29,729 nt of DNA from a virus, in the IMG/VR virus record IMGVR_UViG_3300045135_001070, positions 1 through 29,729 of that record. One strand, given 5' to 3'. Below the pieces are notes generated by a model. It made no database searches. It was given only the letters and a program-made list of their open reading frames with translations, and was not told the DNA's origin. Both the position numbers and the translations under genes were made by a program. Within the stretch, counting starts at the first letter, position 1; the number at the start of each line of letters is the position of its first letter. Below are positions 15,452 through 21,164 of this stretch, one piece after another.

Positions 15452-16210
15452 ATGACACCGGGCGAGAAGGTCGCAGCACAGGCAGAGAAGTACGTCGGGG
15501 TTCGTGAGAATCCGATGGGAAGCAATCGCGGCAAGCCGTACCCTGAGAAGTGGCAGGCACCTTGGGGCATGGGCACAGGCTGGCCGTGGTGCGCGGCATT
15601 TGCCGACGCTATGTATAAGGAGGTTGGCGTATCCGACGACGGGATCGGGCATCCATCAACCGCAGTGATGTACCAGAGGGCGAAGGCTCGTGGTGCGATT
15701 GTCAAGAACCCAATGGTCGGTGCGTACATTCTGTGGCCGGGGGTCCACGTTGGAATCGTGGTCCGGGTGTACGGAAACGGCGTCGTCCTTACGGTGGAGG
15801 GCAACGCAGGGGATGGCGTCCGGTATAAGCGCCGGTCAACTTCTGGCTGTGTGTTCGTTGCACCGAAGGCCGTGCGCGTCGGCAACAACCCCGCCGCAGC
15901 AGTTCGCAACTACTACCTTGAGGATTTGCGCGTCAAGTCTCCCCGGTTCGTTGGCCCGTGGCGCACCAAGGCGCAGCGTGAACGCGCACTCAAGAACGTC
16001 AAGACCCACGTTCGCCGGGTCCGGGTCGGCAGAAAGTATGCGGCCTACATTGGCCCGCCCAAGATCTATGGACCGTGGGCAACGCTGTCGCAGCGCAACG
16101 CTGCCAAGCGCGTGCTTGAGGACAGGCTTGGGCGCAGGCTGCGTCCGTACTCTCGTCCGGCAAAGGGAGCGCCGGGTGGCAGGGCACAGTCAATGGGCAA
16201 GACAACTTAG
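15452..16210 (+). CDS. endolysin with CHAP-type peptidase domain
   Basis: A 252-aa protein; ATG 15452 is preferred over 15440 because GGAG at 15442-15445 is correctly spaced. Residues 1-135 form a CHAP/NlpC-like peptidase: catalytic C47 in WPWCAAF, H99 in PGVHVGIVV, and E116-G-N118 as the likely third position. It should cut peptide bonds in peptidoglycan. The basic C-terminal part (residues 160-240) has two related half-motifs, VGPWRTKAQRERA at 167 and YGPWATLSQRNAA at 206, probably a cell-wall-binding region. No signal peptide is visible, so it needs the holin encoded next. Confidence 0.85.
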   Translation: MTPGEKVAAQAEKYVGVRENPMGSNRGKPYPEKWQAPWGMGTGWPWCAAFADAMYKEVGVSDDGIGHPSTAVMYQRAKARGAIVKNPMVGAYILWPGVHVGIVVRVYGNGVVLTVEGNAGDGVRYKRRSTSGCVFVAPKAVRVGNNPAAAVRNYYLEDLRVKSPRFVGPWRTKAQRERALKNVKTHVRRVRVGRKYAAYIGPPKIYGPWATLSQRNAAKRVLEDRLGRRLRPYSRPAKGAPGGRAQSMGKTT

Positions 16211-16218
16211 GAGTTGAG

Positions 16219-16494
16219 ATGCAGCAGAAGGTGAGTGTTGGAGTTTCGACGTGGGCGCTAGTCACTGGTGCTGTTGGTGCGCTGGCCGCGTTCATCATCG
16301 GTTGGGCGCAGACGGGGCAGGCCCCGATGTGGCTGGCCGGGATTGCGGCTGGCCTGTCGGCAGTGATGGCGTGGCTGCGCTCGTGGCAGCAGGTCAACAT
16401 GGATCAGAACCAGATCAGCGTTGAGGTGCCTGAGATGCCGGAAGAGGATCCGGTTGTGCCCGACGACTACCCGGACGCGGATCCGGCTGCGTAG
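16219..16494 (+). CDS. holin, two TM segments
   Basis: A 91-aa protein with AGGAGTTGAG just before its ATG. TM1 spans about residues 11-29 (TWALVTGAVGALAAFIIGW) and TM2 about 36-53 (PMWLAGIAAGLSAVMAWL), followed by an acidic proline-rich tail (EVPEMPEEDPVVPDDYPDAD). This is the usual pattern of short actinophage holins that open the membrane and release the endolysin. It lies 8 nt after the endolysin. The coiled-coil/TM protein at 13419 could be a partner or antiholin. Confidence 0.82.
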   Translation: MQQKVSVGVSTWALVTGAVGALAAFIIGWAQTGQAPMWLAGIAAGLSAVMAWLRSWQQVNMDQNQISVEVPEMPEEDPVVPDDYPDADPAA

Positions 16495-16496
16495 CC

Positions 16497-16682
16497 ATGA
16501 AGTGCCGAGTGTGCCGACAGCCCGGCAGGAATCGTGATGGTCTGATTCTCTGTCGTGGCTGTCGGCAATCTCTTGAGCGATCAATCCGCAAGTGGAGGAT
16601 TGACCTTGAGCGTGACCTTGCCACGATGGAAGCGTTTGATGCTTACTGCTTCCAACGTGAGCAAGAAGTCAGTCCCGCATAG
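16497..16682 (+). CDS. 61-aa zinc-ribbon protein
   Basis: ATG lies 2 nt after the holin stop. C3-x2-C6 and C19-x2-C22 form a compact zinc ribbon (CRVCRQPGRNRDGLILCRGC), followed by a basic and amphipathic helix (RSIRKWRIDLERDLATMEAF). It probably binds one zinc ion. Function unknown. It ends the long rightward gene series, and its last 14 nt overlap the end of the convergent leftward gene. Confidence 0.62.
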   Translation: MKCRVCRQPGRNRDGLILCRGCRQSLERSIRKWRIDLERDLATMEAFDAYCFQREQEVSPA

Positions 16683-16914
16683 GACCCCACTCGTTCATGT
16701 GCAGCCGGGCTGATGTGCCGTCAGGCAGGTTGCACACCTCGTCCATCAGGTAGGAAGCGTCCTCAGTGTCCGCGACGACCCCTGCCCCCATCAGCCGCCC
16801 CATCGCTTCCACGATTTCGACGCGCTCAGCAGAAGTCAGGTGAGCAATGCCGGGGTAAGCCTTCAACTCGTACCAGTCGGCAGGCTCGCTGACAATGTAT
16901 GCGTTGACCTTCAT
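16669..16914 (-). CDS. 81-aa protein of unknown function
   Basis: The last gene of the leftward block, convergent with the zinc-ribbon gene. Its SD (GGGAGAG) lies directly after the stop of the 52-aa gene upstream. The product starts with a strand (MKVNAYIVSE), has a helix (TSAERVEIVEAMGRLMGAGV) and ends beta-rich (TSARLHMNEWGPMRD). No family is recognised. It is probably cotranscribed with the 52-aa gene from the promoter at 17115-17144. Confidence 0.6.
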   Translation of the reverse strand: MKVNAYIVSEPADWYELKAYPGIAHLTSAERVEIVEAMGRLMGAGVVADTEDASYLMDEVCNLPDGTSARLHMNEWGPMRD

Positions 16915-16925
16915 GTGTCTCTCCC

Positions 16926-17084
16926 TTACTTGACCTTGACCGTGCCGCCGTGGCGGTAGTGAATGGGCTGAACGGCAACCCGGTCCTTGACGATCCGGTG
17001 AGTCTTGATCCTGTCGTAGCGGACCCGGATCTCCTTGTGACCGACCTTCTTGGCGGTGATCCTGTATGCGGTGATGTCGGTCAT
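16926..17084 (-). CDS. 52-aa basic beta protein of unknown function
   Basis: ATG (complement of 17082-17084) follows AAGGAGA at 5-nt spacing. The product is rich in basic residues and beta-branched residues (MTDITAYRITAKKVGHKEIR, VRYDRIKTHRIVKDRV) and ends VQPIHYRHGGTVKVK. The frame is fully open between a strong promoter with SD and the SD of the next gene, which supports it despite its length. No homology recognised. Confidence 0.6.
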   Translation of the reverse strand: MTDITAYRITAKKVGHKEIRVRYDRIKTHRIVKDRVAVQPIHYRHGGTVKVK

Positions 17085-17096
17085 TGCTTCTCCTTG

Positions 17097-17137
17097 TCTC
17101 TCCCTTACAACTGGTATCTAACCAGAGAAGGGAGAGA
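17097..17137. repeat. 10-bp inverted repeat spanning a leftward promoter
   Basis: TCTCTCCCTT (17097-17106) and AAGGGAGAGA (17128-17137) are perfect inverted arms. A nested palindrome CTGGT-ATCTA-ACCAG (17111-17125) covers the -10 box. One arm lies in the promoter spacer and the other in the SD region of the transcript. Possible operator sites. Confidence 0.5.
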
Positions 17138-17144
17138 ATGTCAA
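17115..17144 (-). promoter_or_regulatory. leftward sigma70-like promoter
   Basis: On the minus strand: TTGACA (17139-17144), 18-nt spacer, TAGATA (17115-17120), then GTTGTAAG, the downstream element shared with other promoters here. It drives the 52-aa and 81-aa genes. Confidence 0.68.
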
Positions 17145-17149
17145 GGGGA

Positions 17150-17335
17150 TCAGATCATTTCTTTTGGGGACTTGATCATCAGGACGATCTTGCCCGCCAT
17201 CCAGTTTGCCTCACACACTGCCTTCCGCAGCATCTCTTCCGTAGCGCCGTACTCTTCGTAGTCGTGATCGCCGCTGGCGTCCGGTGAATACATGGCGCTT
17301 GCGGCCCAACCGTCAATCCAAACTGAGATGATCAT
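17150..17335 (-). CDS. 61-aa protein of unknown function
   Basis: Start ATG preceded by GGAGG, which overlaps the stop of the upstream 53-aa gene (TAGGAGG), so the two are coupled. The product has a hydrophobic, aromatic start (MIISVWIDGWAASAMYSPDA) then an acidic stretch (GDHDYEEYGATEEML) and ends GKIVLMIKSPKEMI. No domain recognised. It is too polar overall to be a membrane protein. Confidence 0.58.
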   Translation of the reverse strand: MIISVWIDGWAASAMYSPDASGDHDYEEYGATEEMLRKAVCEANWMAGKIVLMIKSPKEMI

Positions 17336-17346
17336 TGCTGCCCCTC

Positions 17347-17508
17347 CTAGATGGTCAGCAGAAGCGTGGCCTCTGCGTAGTCGGCCCGGATCTGGTCAGC
17401 GAGAGCGATGTCCCCGTCCATCTCAGCGTCAAGGGCAGCGATGGCAACAGCCGCGTCGTACTCCTTGGTCCCGATCCAGTAAGTGTCTGTGATGTCAATG
17501 GCGGGCAT
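17347..17508 (-). CDS. 53-aa acidic protein of unknown function
   Basis: ATG preceded by a GAGAGAGAGA purine tract in the leader of a strong promoter. The product is acidic and helical: MPAIDITDTYWIGTKEYDAA then VAIAALDAEMDGDIALADQI, ending RADYAEATLLLTI. Its TAG lies in the SD of the next gene. The short length, clean SD and dedicated promoter support it. No function can be assigned. Confidence 0.58.
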   Translation of the reverse strand: MPAIDITDTYWIGTKEYDAAVAIAALDAEMDGDIALADQIRADYAEATLLLTI

Positions 17509-17540
17509 TTGGTGTCTCTCTCTCTCTTGCTTACAACTTC

Positions 17541-17569
17541 ATTCAACAGGATCGTAAACAGAAATGCAA
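17541..17569 (-). promoter_or_regulatory. leftward promoter, TTGCAT type
   Basis: On the minus strand: TTGCAT (17564-17569), 17-nt spacer, TTGAAT (17541-17546), then GTTGTAAGCAA. About 34 of 42 bases match the rightward promoter at 26617-26645, including the GATCCTGTT spacer segment. It drives the 53-aa/61-aa pair. Confidence 0.68.
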
Positions 17570-17613
17570 GGGGTATGGAGAGATCTTTACATTTGCCGCG
17601 CCGGGCTGATCAC

Positions 17614-17619
17614 TAAGAT
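17614..17619 (+). promoter_or_regulatory. -10 box for a leaderless forward gene
   Basis: TAAGAT ends 6 nt before the ATG at 17626, and there is no SD. The spacing matches actinobacterial leaderless transcripts. TTGCCG at 17593-17598 is a weak -35 with a short 15-nt spacer. Confidence 0.42.
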
Positions 17620-17625
17620 GCAGCA

Positions 17626-17826
17626 ATGCCATACGGTTGGCGACCAGAGGGCACCGCAACTTTTCAGTCCGGGGAGGCTGCGCTTGCGTCGTTTGTTCAG
17701 ACGCAAAGCGAGAGGCAGTTGTGCGCGTGGTGTTGGGGGCAGGGCTACCTCGTGCAACGCTCCCTGTTGGGATGGCTGCCGGTAGCCTGCCCCATCTGCG
17801 TCAACCACGCAGACGACGTGAACTAA
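17626..17826 (+). CDS. 66-aa zinc-ribbon protein, lone forward gene
   Basis: The only forward gene within the leftward block. C33-A-W-C36-W-G-Q-G, followed 19 residues later by C55-P-I-C58, is a DnaJ-like C-x2-C-x-G-x-G...C-x2-C zinc ribbon with a glutamine/serine-rich N-terminal half. A metal site this well formed is unlikely by chance, and the opposite strand in 17600-17826 has no better candidate. Expression would be leaderless (see the TAAGAT box 6 nt upstream). It is convergent with the leftward gene ending at 17828, with a 1-nt gap. Confidence 0.6.
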   Translation: MPYGWRPEGTATFQSGEAALASFVQTQSERQLCAWCWGQGYLVQRSLLGWLPVACPICVNHADDVN

Positions 17827-17827
17827 G

Positions 17828-18019
17828 TCACTTCCTGCGGGTTCGCTTGGTCTTGGCAGGCGGGGGAGGTGGCCACGCCACAACCCGGTCCACGGTCGTC
17901 CACGTCTGACGCTCCTGACCCTTGCGCTGCAAGGCAACGCGCTTGTGCCCGATGTGAGTCAAGTGCCCGAACACACAGCCAGTGTCCGTTCGGGCCATGA
18001 CCAGATCTCCAACCTTCAC
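17828..18019 (-). CDS. 63-aa SH3/KOW-like basic protein
   Basis: Its ATG overlaps the stop of the upstream gene by 4 nt (ATGA). It begins MKVGDLVMARTDTGCVFGHL, then THIGHKRVALQRKG and WTTVDRVVAW: a small beta-barrel pattern (V-G-D-x-V, turns, V-x-x-V) as in SH3-like and KOW nucleic-acid or protein-binding domains. The C-terminus is a proline run followed by KTKRTRRK, a basic tail likely to touch nucleic acid. Function unknown. Confidence 0.6.
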   Translation of the reverse strand: MKVGDLVMARTDTGCVFGHLTHIGHKRVALQRKGQERQTWTTVDRVVAWPPPPPAKTKRTRRK

Positions 18020-18294
18020 CCCATCACCTCCACGGGGTAGTCAACGTATCCGGTGGGGTATCCCCAGTCACCGTCGTAGTAGCCGTCCTGCTCTTGCGGA
18101 TCCTCGTCGTACTGGTTCTGCATCTCAGTCCACTCCTGAGCCGCGTCGTCCGTGGCGTCCCGCTCGTCCTGCTGCTGCTTGACGAGATCCGCGTTGTCCT
18201 GCTCCGGGTCAGACATCTGCATCATCTCCATCATCATCTGGTACTCGTTGTAGTCAATGGCGTCGTCTGCGTCGTAAAGGGCTGCGATCCACAT
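18016..18294 (-). CDS. 92-aa acidic, methionine/glutamine-rich protein
   Basis: ATG at 18294 is chosen because AAGGAGAGAG precedes it; an upstream in-frame TTG (18330) lies inside the promoter repeat. The product begins MWIAALYDADDAIDYNEYQM, has a methionine-rich helix (MMEMMQMSDPEQDN), a long Q/D/E-rich segment and a tyrosine/glycine C-terminus (GYYDGDWGYPTGYVDYPV). It is strongly acidic and probably partly disordered. Small acidic phage proteins can act as DNA mimics or inhibitors of host enzymes, but no evidence here selects that role. Confidence 0.58.
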   Translation of the reverse strand: MWIAALYDADDAIDYNEYQMMMEMMQMSDPEQDNADLVKQQQDERDATDDAAQEWTEMQNQYDEDPQEQDGYYDGDWGYPTGYVDYPVEVMG

Positions 18295-18325
18295 GACTGT
18301 CTCTCTCCTTGCGTGGTGAACTGCT

Positions 18326-18362
18326 GACAACAGGGATACAAGCAGATCGTACCCCTGTTGTC
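18326..18362. repeat. perfect 10-bp inverted repeat around a leftward promoter
   Basis: GACAACAGGG (18326-18335) and CCCTGTTGTC (18353-18362), 17 nt apart. One arm overlaps the -35 and the other ends in the downstream TTGTCAGCA element. The repeat begins 10 nt past the stop of the 55-aa gene, so it could also form an RNA hairpin at the end of that transcript. Confidence 0.62.
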
Positions 18363-18364
18363 AA
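18336..18364 (-). promoter_or_regulatory. leftward promoter inside an inverted repeat
   Basis: On the minus strand: TTGACA (18359-18364), 17-nt spacer, TTGTAT (18336-18341), then CCCTGTTGTCAGCA. It drives the 92-aa and 63-aa genes. Confidence 0.62.
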
Positions 18365-18371
18365 GTGGTGA

Positions 18372-18539
18372 CTACGACAGGATGGGGTTAGCCTCAGCCG
18401 CCCCGACCACAGCCAGCCGCAGGGCCTCAGCCTTGGTCCCGGCAGCGCCGCCGTAGTGGTCGCCAGCGCACTCAATGACGACCCACCAAATGCCGTCCTG
18501 CTTGACGCTGTTGACGATGGTGTAGTAAGCGGGGTTCAT
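18372..18539 (-). CDS. 55-aa protein of unknown function
   Basis: ATG (complement of 18537-18539) follows AAGGAG at 6-nt spacing. The sequence MNPAYYTIVNSVKQDGIWWV then VIECAGDHYGGAAGTKAEAL is a strand-turn-strand followed by a helix (EALRLAVVGAAEANP), a compact alpha/beta fold reminiscent of double-stranded-RNA-binding or DUF-type mini-domains, without a firm match. It has its own promoter (18586-18614) and ends just before the next promoter repeat. Confidence 0.58.
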   Translation of the reverse strand: MNPAYYTIVNSVKQDGIWWVVIECAGDHYGGAAGTKAEALRLAVVGAAEANPILS

Positions 18540-18585
18540 GGGGAACTCCTTGGTAGGAAGAGTGTAGTGATCCCTTACAACACAT

Positions 18586-18614
18586 ACTCAAGCAGATCTC
18601 TTTGGAGATGTCAA
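18586..18614 (-). promoter_or_regulatory. leftward promoter within the end of the zinc-finger gene
   Basis: On the minus strand: CCCTTGACAT with -35 TTGACA (18609-18614), 17-nt spacer, TTGAGT (18586-18591), then GTTGTAAGG. The -35 lies inside the 3' end of the upstream coding region. The spacer has a small hairpin (ATCTC...GAGAT). Confidence 0.58.
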
Positions 18615-19139
18615 GGGTGTGTTGGTGTAGCACCGCTGGCAACGCCACGGCTGACGAACCTTGTCCCGCACAATGTCGTCCAGTCTGCTTGTCCCTGTGC
18701 GGAAGCAGGTGGCGCACTTGCACTCCACGCGCCGAGTGCCGTCCACCACAAGCAAACGAATGGGGTTGTGTCCCTTGCTTCTGATTATCTGCATCAAGCA
18801 ATCATCGCACCGCTTGACTCCCCCGGCTCTTGGGACAAACTGCTCACCACACTCATGGCAAGGCTGAGGTTTCTTGGGCCGGTGCGTCTTGCCAATGCGG
18901 TCCTTGCCAGCACAGGCATTGCACTTCTTTCCATTGCCCTTCCGGTAGTTGCCGGGCTTGACAACCCGGTGCTGCTTGCAGCCGGGGCACTCAACCATCA
19001 GATGCTTGTTCCACTGCTTCCCGTTGTGTTCCCGCACAATCCCGACGGGAACCATGCCGTGAGCCTTGGCATCTTCGATGAAGCAATCATCGCACCATGA
19101 CTTCCCGCGCTTGGTGGCTCTGCACTCACACGATTCCAT
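18588..19139 (-). CDS. multi-zinc-ribbon protein, 183 aa
   Basis: The protein contains four cysteine clusters, each a potential zinc site: C4/C6/C16/C19, C51-x2-C54 with C73-x2-C76, C94-x2-C97 with C111-x2-C114, and C142-x2-C145 with C167-x2-C170. Between them are basic loops (KPGNYRKGNGKKCNAC, RIGKTHRPKKPQPCHECG). The first and third clusters share the W/R-C-D-D-C pattern, suggesting internal duplication. The regular spacing argues that this minus-strand frame, not the long overlapping plus-strand frame, is the gene. Function unknown; RNA or DNA binding is plausible. Confidence 0.68.
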   Translation of the reverse strand: MESCECRATKRGKSWCDDCFIEDAKAHGMVPVGIVREHNGKQWNKHLMVECPGCKQHRVVKPGNYRKGNGKKCNACAGKDRIGKTHRPKKPQPCHECGEQFVPRAGGVKRCDDCLMQIIRSKGHNPIRLLVVDGTRRVECKCATCFRTGTSRLDDIVRDKVRQPWRCQRCYTNTPLTSPKRSA

Positions 19140-19266
19140 TGATCGCTCTCACTCCTACGATTGCCAACATGATTGCGGTGACGATCAGGAACAGCGTGGG
19201 CGGGGTCCACGGGGGAACCACCGCCACTGCTGCCATGACCAGCGTAAGCCAAGTTGTCGTGGTCAC
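19126..19266 (-). CDS. 46-aa membrane protein with two TM segments
   Basis: GTG overlaps the stop of the upstream gene as GTGA, and the frame runs 14 nt into the zinc-finger gene, so three genes are coupled. The sequence MTTTTWLTLVMAAVAVVPPW then TPPTLFLIVTAIMLAIVGV gives two hydrophobic segments separated by a proline turn, followed by RAINGIV. It lacks an obvious catalytic or binding motif. In the leftward block a membrane-acting early function is possible. Confidence 0.55.
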   Translation of the reverse strand: MTTTTWLTLVMAAVAVVPPWTPPTLFLIVTAIMLAIVGVRAINGIV

Positions 19267-19967
19267 GCTGCCACCTCCTGCGCTGCCTGCTGCGCCTGCG
19301 CCTCAACGTGCTTGCGGTCCCACCGCCACTTGGCCATTGACTTGGTTGCCGACTCCATCTCCTTGATGCTGTCGTGCAGGTCGTACCAGCCGTCGTCCTG
19401 CGGCATCATCTCGTCGCCGTTAGCCAGAGCCGCAAGGAACTTCTTGGCGGCAGCCTCCATCTGGTCAACCATCTCCTGCGTCTTGGCGACAGTCTGCTCA
19501 CCGGCAGCGATGCGGTCGTTGGCCTGCTGGTTCTTCTCATTCGACCGGAACTCAGCAACGGCATCCTTGACGTGCTTGACCGGGATAACGTCAACGATCT
19601 TCCACAGGTCAACCTCGTTCCACTGGCCAGCCATCTTCTCAGCGAAGATCTTGTGGTAAGGCGCAGCCCTGTAGCCGTACCACATCCCGTGGCCGTCCGT
19701 GGTGCGCGAGGGCCAGATGTGCTGACCGCGCGTGACCATCATGTTGCCCCGCTTGGGCTGAATGGTGGCGTACCCCTTGTCAATCAAGCCATTGATTGCC
19801 TTGTCCAACTGGCCCTTGGGAACGCTCTTGCCGCGCTCACGGCTGTAGATGCTGATGTCGTTCCACACGCTTGAGGTGCGGGAGATGTCGTATTTGACAC
19901 CTGCCGCGAACAGCAGCACCGCACGCTCGTTGTTGGTCAGCGGTTGCAGATAATCCTGAATGTCCAT
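19263..19967 (-). CDS. 234-aa protein with N-terminal winged-helix-like domain
   Basis: Residues 10-75 read as a winged helix: NNERAVLLFAAGV, then DISIYSRERGKSVPKGQLDK, AINGLIDKGYATIQ, with a possible wing at KRGNMMVTRG. The middle is aromatic and basic (GQHIWPSRTTDGHGMWYGYR). From about residue 130 it is a long coiled coil (NEKNQQANDRIAAGEQTVAK, MVDQMEAAAKKFLAAL). This fits a dimeric DNA-binding or replication-initiation-type protein, but no family is certain. Its promoter is at 20008-20036. Confidence 0.62.
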   Translation of the reverse strand: MDIQDYLQPLTNNERAVLLFAAGVKYDISRTSSVWNDISIYSRERGKSVPKGQLDKAINGLIDKGYATIQPKRGNMMVTRGQHIWPSRTTDGHGMWYGYRAAPYHKIFAEKMAGQWNEVDLWKIVDVIPVKHVKDAVAEFRSNEKNQQANDRIAAGEQTVAKTQEMVDQMEAAAKKFLAALANGDEMMPQDDGWYDLHDSIKEMESATKSMAKWRWDRKHVEAQAQQAAQEVAA

Positions 19968-20007
19968 TTGATGTCTCCCTCAGTGAGTGGTGATTGGTTA
20001 CAACTGC

Positions 20008-20036
20008 ATTGAACATGATTTACAACAAGATGTCAA
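20008..20036 (-). promoter_or_regulatory. leftward promoter
   Basis: On the minus strand: CCCCTTGACAT with -35 TTGACA (20031-20036), 17-nt spacer, TTCAAT (20008-20013), then AGTTGTAACC. A second copy of GTTGTAA lies in the spacer (complement of 20020-20026), giving a direct repeat that may be an operator. Confidence 0.65.
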
Positions 20037-20046
20037 GGGGATCCGC

Positions 20047-20091
20047 AAAAAAGTTGGGGCCGGATCTCAGTCAGGAAAAAGATCCGGCCCC
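20047..20091 (-). terminator. intrinsic terminator after the DUF932 gene
   Basis: Perfect 11-bp stem GGGGCCGGATC/GATCCGGCCCC (20056-20066 and 20081-20091) with a 14-nt loop. On the minus strand it is followed by AAC and six T (complement of 20047-20052). This is the clearest intrinsic terminator in the window. Confidence 0.8.
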
Positions 20092-20097
20092 GCGCCT

Positions 20098-20125
20098 GCC
20101 TGCCACTAGCCCCTAGTGGTCAGGC
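20098..20125 (-). terminator. second hairpin just after the DUF932 stop
   Basis: GCCTG+CCACTAG (20098-20109) pairs with CTAGTGG (20113-20119) and CAGGC (20121-20125), with a CCC loop and one bulged base. It precedes the main terminator in the transcript and may stabilise the 3' end or aid termination. Confidence 0.45.
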
Positions 20126-20127
20126 GG

Positions 20128-21102
20128 CTAGACCATCGCAACCTCCTTGGCGATGGTCAGGCTGCGCTCCTTGACGGCAGCGGTGCCGAACAGGATGCGG
20201 TCTGTGCGAACGTCTGCGTTCTTGGCAGAGCGGTAGTGGTCGTCCCAGTCAGCGACCGCCTGAACGAATCCCCATGCCGTGTCCTTGACGTTGGCGAGGT
20301 CGTCAGCCTTGAGGCAATCCATGATGGCCTCGCGGCGGTTGAGCGTCATGGTCTTAGCGCGACCGTCCTCAACCTCGTCCACGCGCTTGCCGTCAGGCAT
20401 CGGCAGCAGATCGTTCACCATCTTGTTCATCTGCCACCCGCTGACCTTGGTGTTGATCAGCGTGTTGCCAATCTGCTCAAGGTCGTCGAAGTACCGGCTG
20501 GCAATGCCAAGCATCTGGCGGGCGTCCATAAACTTGCCCGTCACGTTCTTGGTGTGGCGTGCCTTCCACGAACGCTTTGCGCTCTTCATGCTGTACGTCA
20601 GCGCGTTCCAGCAAGCCAGACGGATCGGAGTGATCCACGCGCTCACCGCCATTGTCCCGTCGTGGGAGTTGGCGAACATGATGTAGGGCTGGATTTTCTC
20701 GTCAGGGTCGCCCCCGATGAAGATGTCCCGGTCCATCTCCGCGCCAAGCCAGATGCGCTTGCCGCCGTTGAGCGAACCGCCTGTGGTGAACCGGAGGTCC
20801 GGGCCACCAAGGATGTCGTCCACGAATCCGAACGCCTGCGTGTTCTGGACAACCTCGTAGGTGTCGCTCATCACGCTCAGCACTTTGCCCGTGTCGCTAC
20901 GGACCAAAGCCTTCTTGCCGTCAATGGCAACCTGCTGGCCGTTGATGTCGGCGCTGATGTCAGCCTTCTCAACGGTCCAATCCAGACCGGCCAGAGCGAT
21001 AGCCTCAGCCGCGCTCTTGGGCTGGTCAACGATGGTCGTGGCAGCGCCGTGCCACGGCTGACGCTCACTGCTGTAGAACTGCTTGTTGTCGTAGTTGCTC
21101 AC
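20128..21102 (-). CDS. DUF932 (TIGR03299-type) phage/plasmid protein
   Basis: A 324-aa protein starting with GTG after GAGAGAGACAGCA. It matches the DUF932 layout: WHGAATTIVDQPKSAAEAIA, LDWTVEKADI, then TGKVLSVMSDTYEVVQN, QAFGFVDDILG, KRIWLGAEMD, IMFANSHDGTMAVSAWITPI and RLACWNALTYS. The family is common on plasmids and phages. Its biochemical role is not established to my knowledge. The F-x-N-S-H-D-G-x-x-x-x-x-x-x-T-P-I-R-x-x-C-x-N core is intact. It has its own promoter and a strong terminator, so it is a separate, probably highly expressed unit in the leftward block. Confidence 0.85.
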   Translation of the reverse strand: MSNYDNKQFYSSERQPWHGAATTIVDQPKSAAEAIALAGLDWTVEKADISADINGQQVAIDGKKALVRSDTGKVLSVMSDTYEVVQNTQAFGFVDDILGGPDLRFTTGGSLNGGKRIWLGAEMDRDIFIGGDPDEKIQPYIMFANSHDGTMAVSAWITPIRLACWNALTYSMKSAKRSWKARHTKNVTGKFMDARQMLGIASRYFDDLEQIGNTLINTKVSGWQMNKMVNDLLPMPDGKRVDEVEDGRAKTMTLNRREAIMDCLKADDLANVKDTAWGFVQAVADWDDHYRSAKNADVRTDRILFGTAAVKERSLTIAKEVAMV

Positions 21103-21136
21103 TGCTGTCTCTCTCTCTTGCTTGGTTGTGGTGACT

Positions 21137-21164
21137 ACTTTACTTGGAACTGATTAGAAGTCAA
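21137..21164 (-). promoter_or_regulatory. probable leftward promoter for the DUF932 gene
   Basis: On the minus strand: TTGACT (21159-21164), 16-nt spacer, TAAAGT (21137-21142). It overlaps the last codons of the upstream 75-aa gene. It lacks the TTGTAAGC element, although ACCAAGCAAGAG follows. Confidence 0.48.

Noticed and set aside
18456-19100. 214-aa plus-strand open frame
   Set aside because: Opposite the multi-zinc-ribbon gene and the 55-aa gene; regular C-x2-C pairs and leftward promoters favour the minus strand.
19066-19874. Two long plus-strand open frames
   Set aside because: Antisense to the 234-aa leftward gene, with composition typical of reverse-strand shadows and no ribosome sites.
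20116-21153. 345-aa plus-strand open frame
   Set aside because: Antisense to the DUF932 gene, which has a recognisable family pattern, SD, promoter and terminator. The plus-strand protein is leucine/valine/arginine-rich with no domain and no SD.
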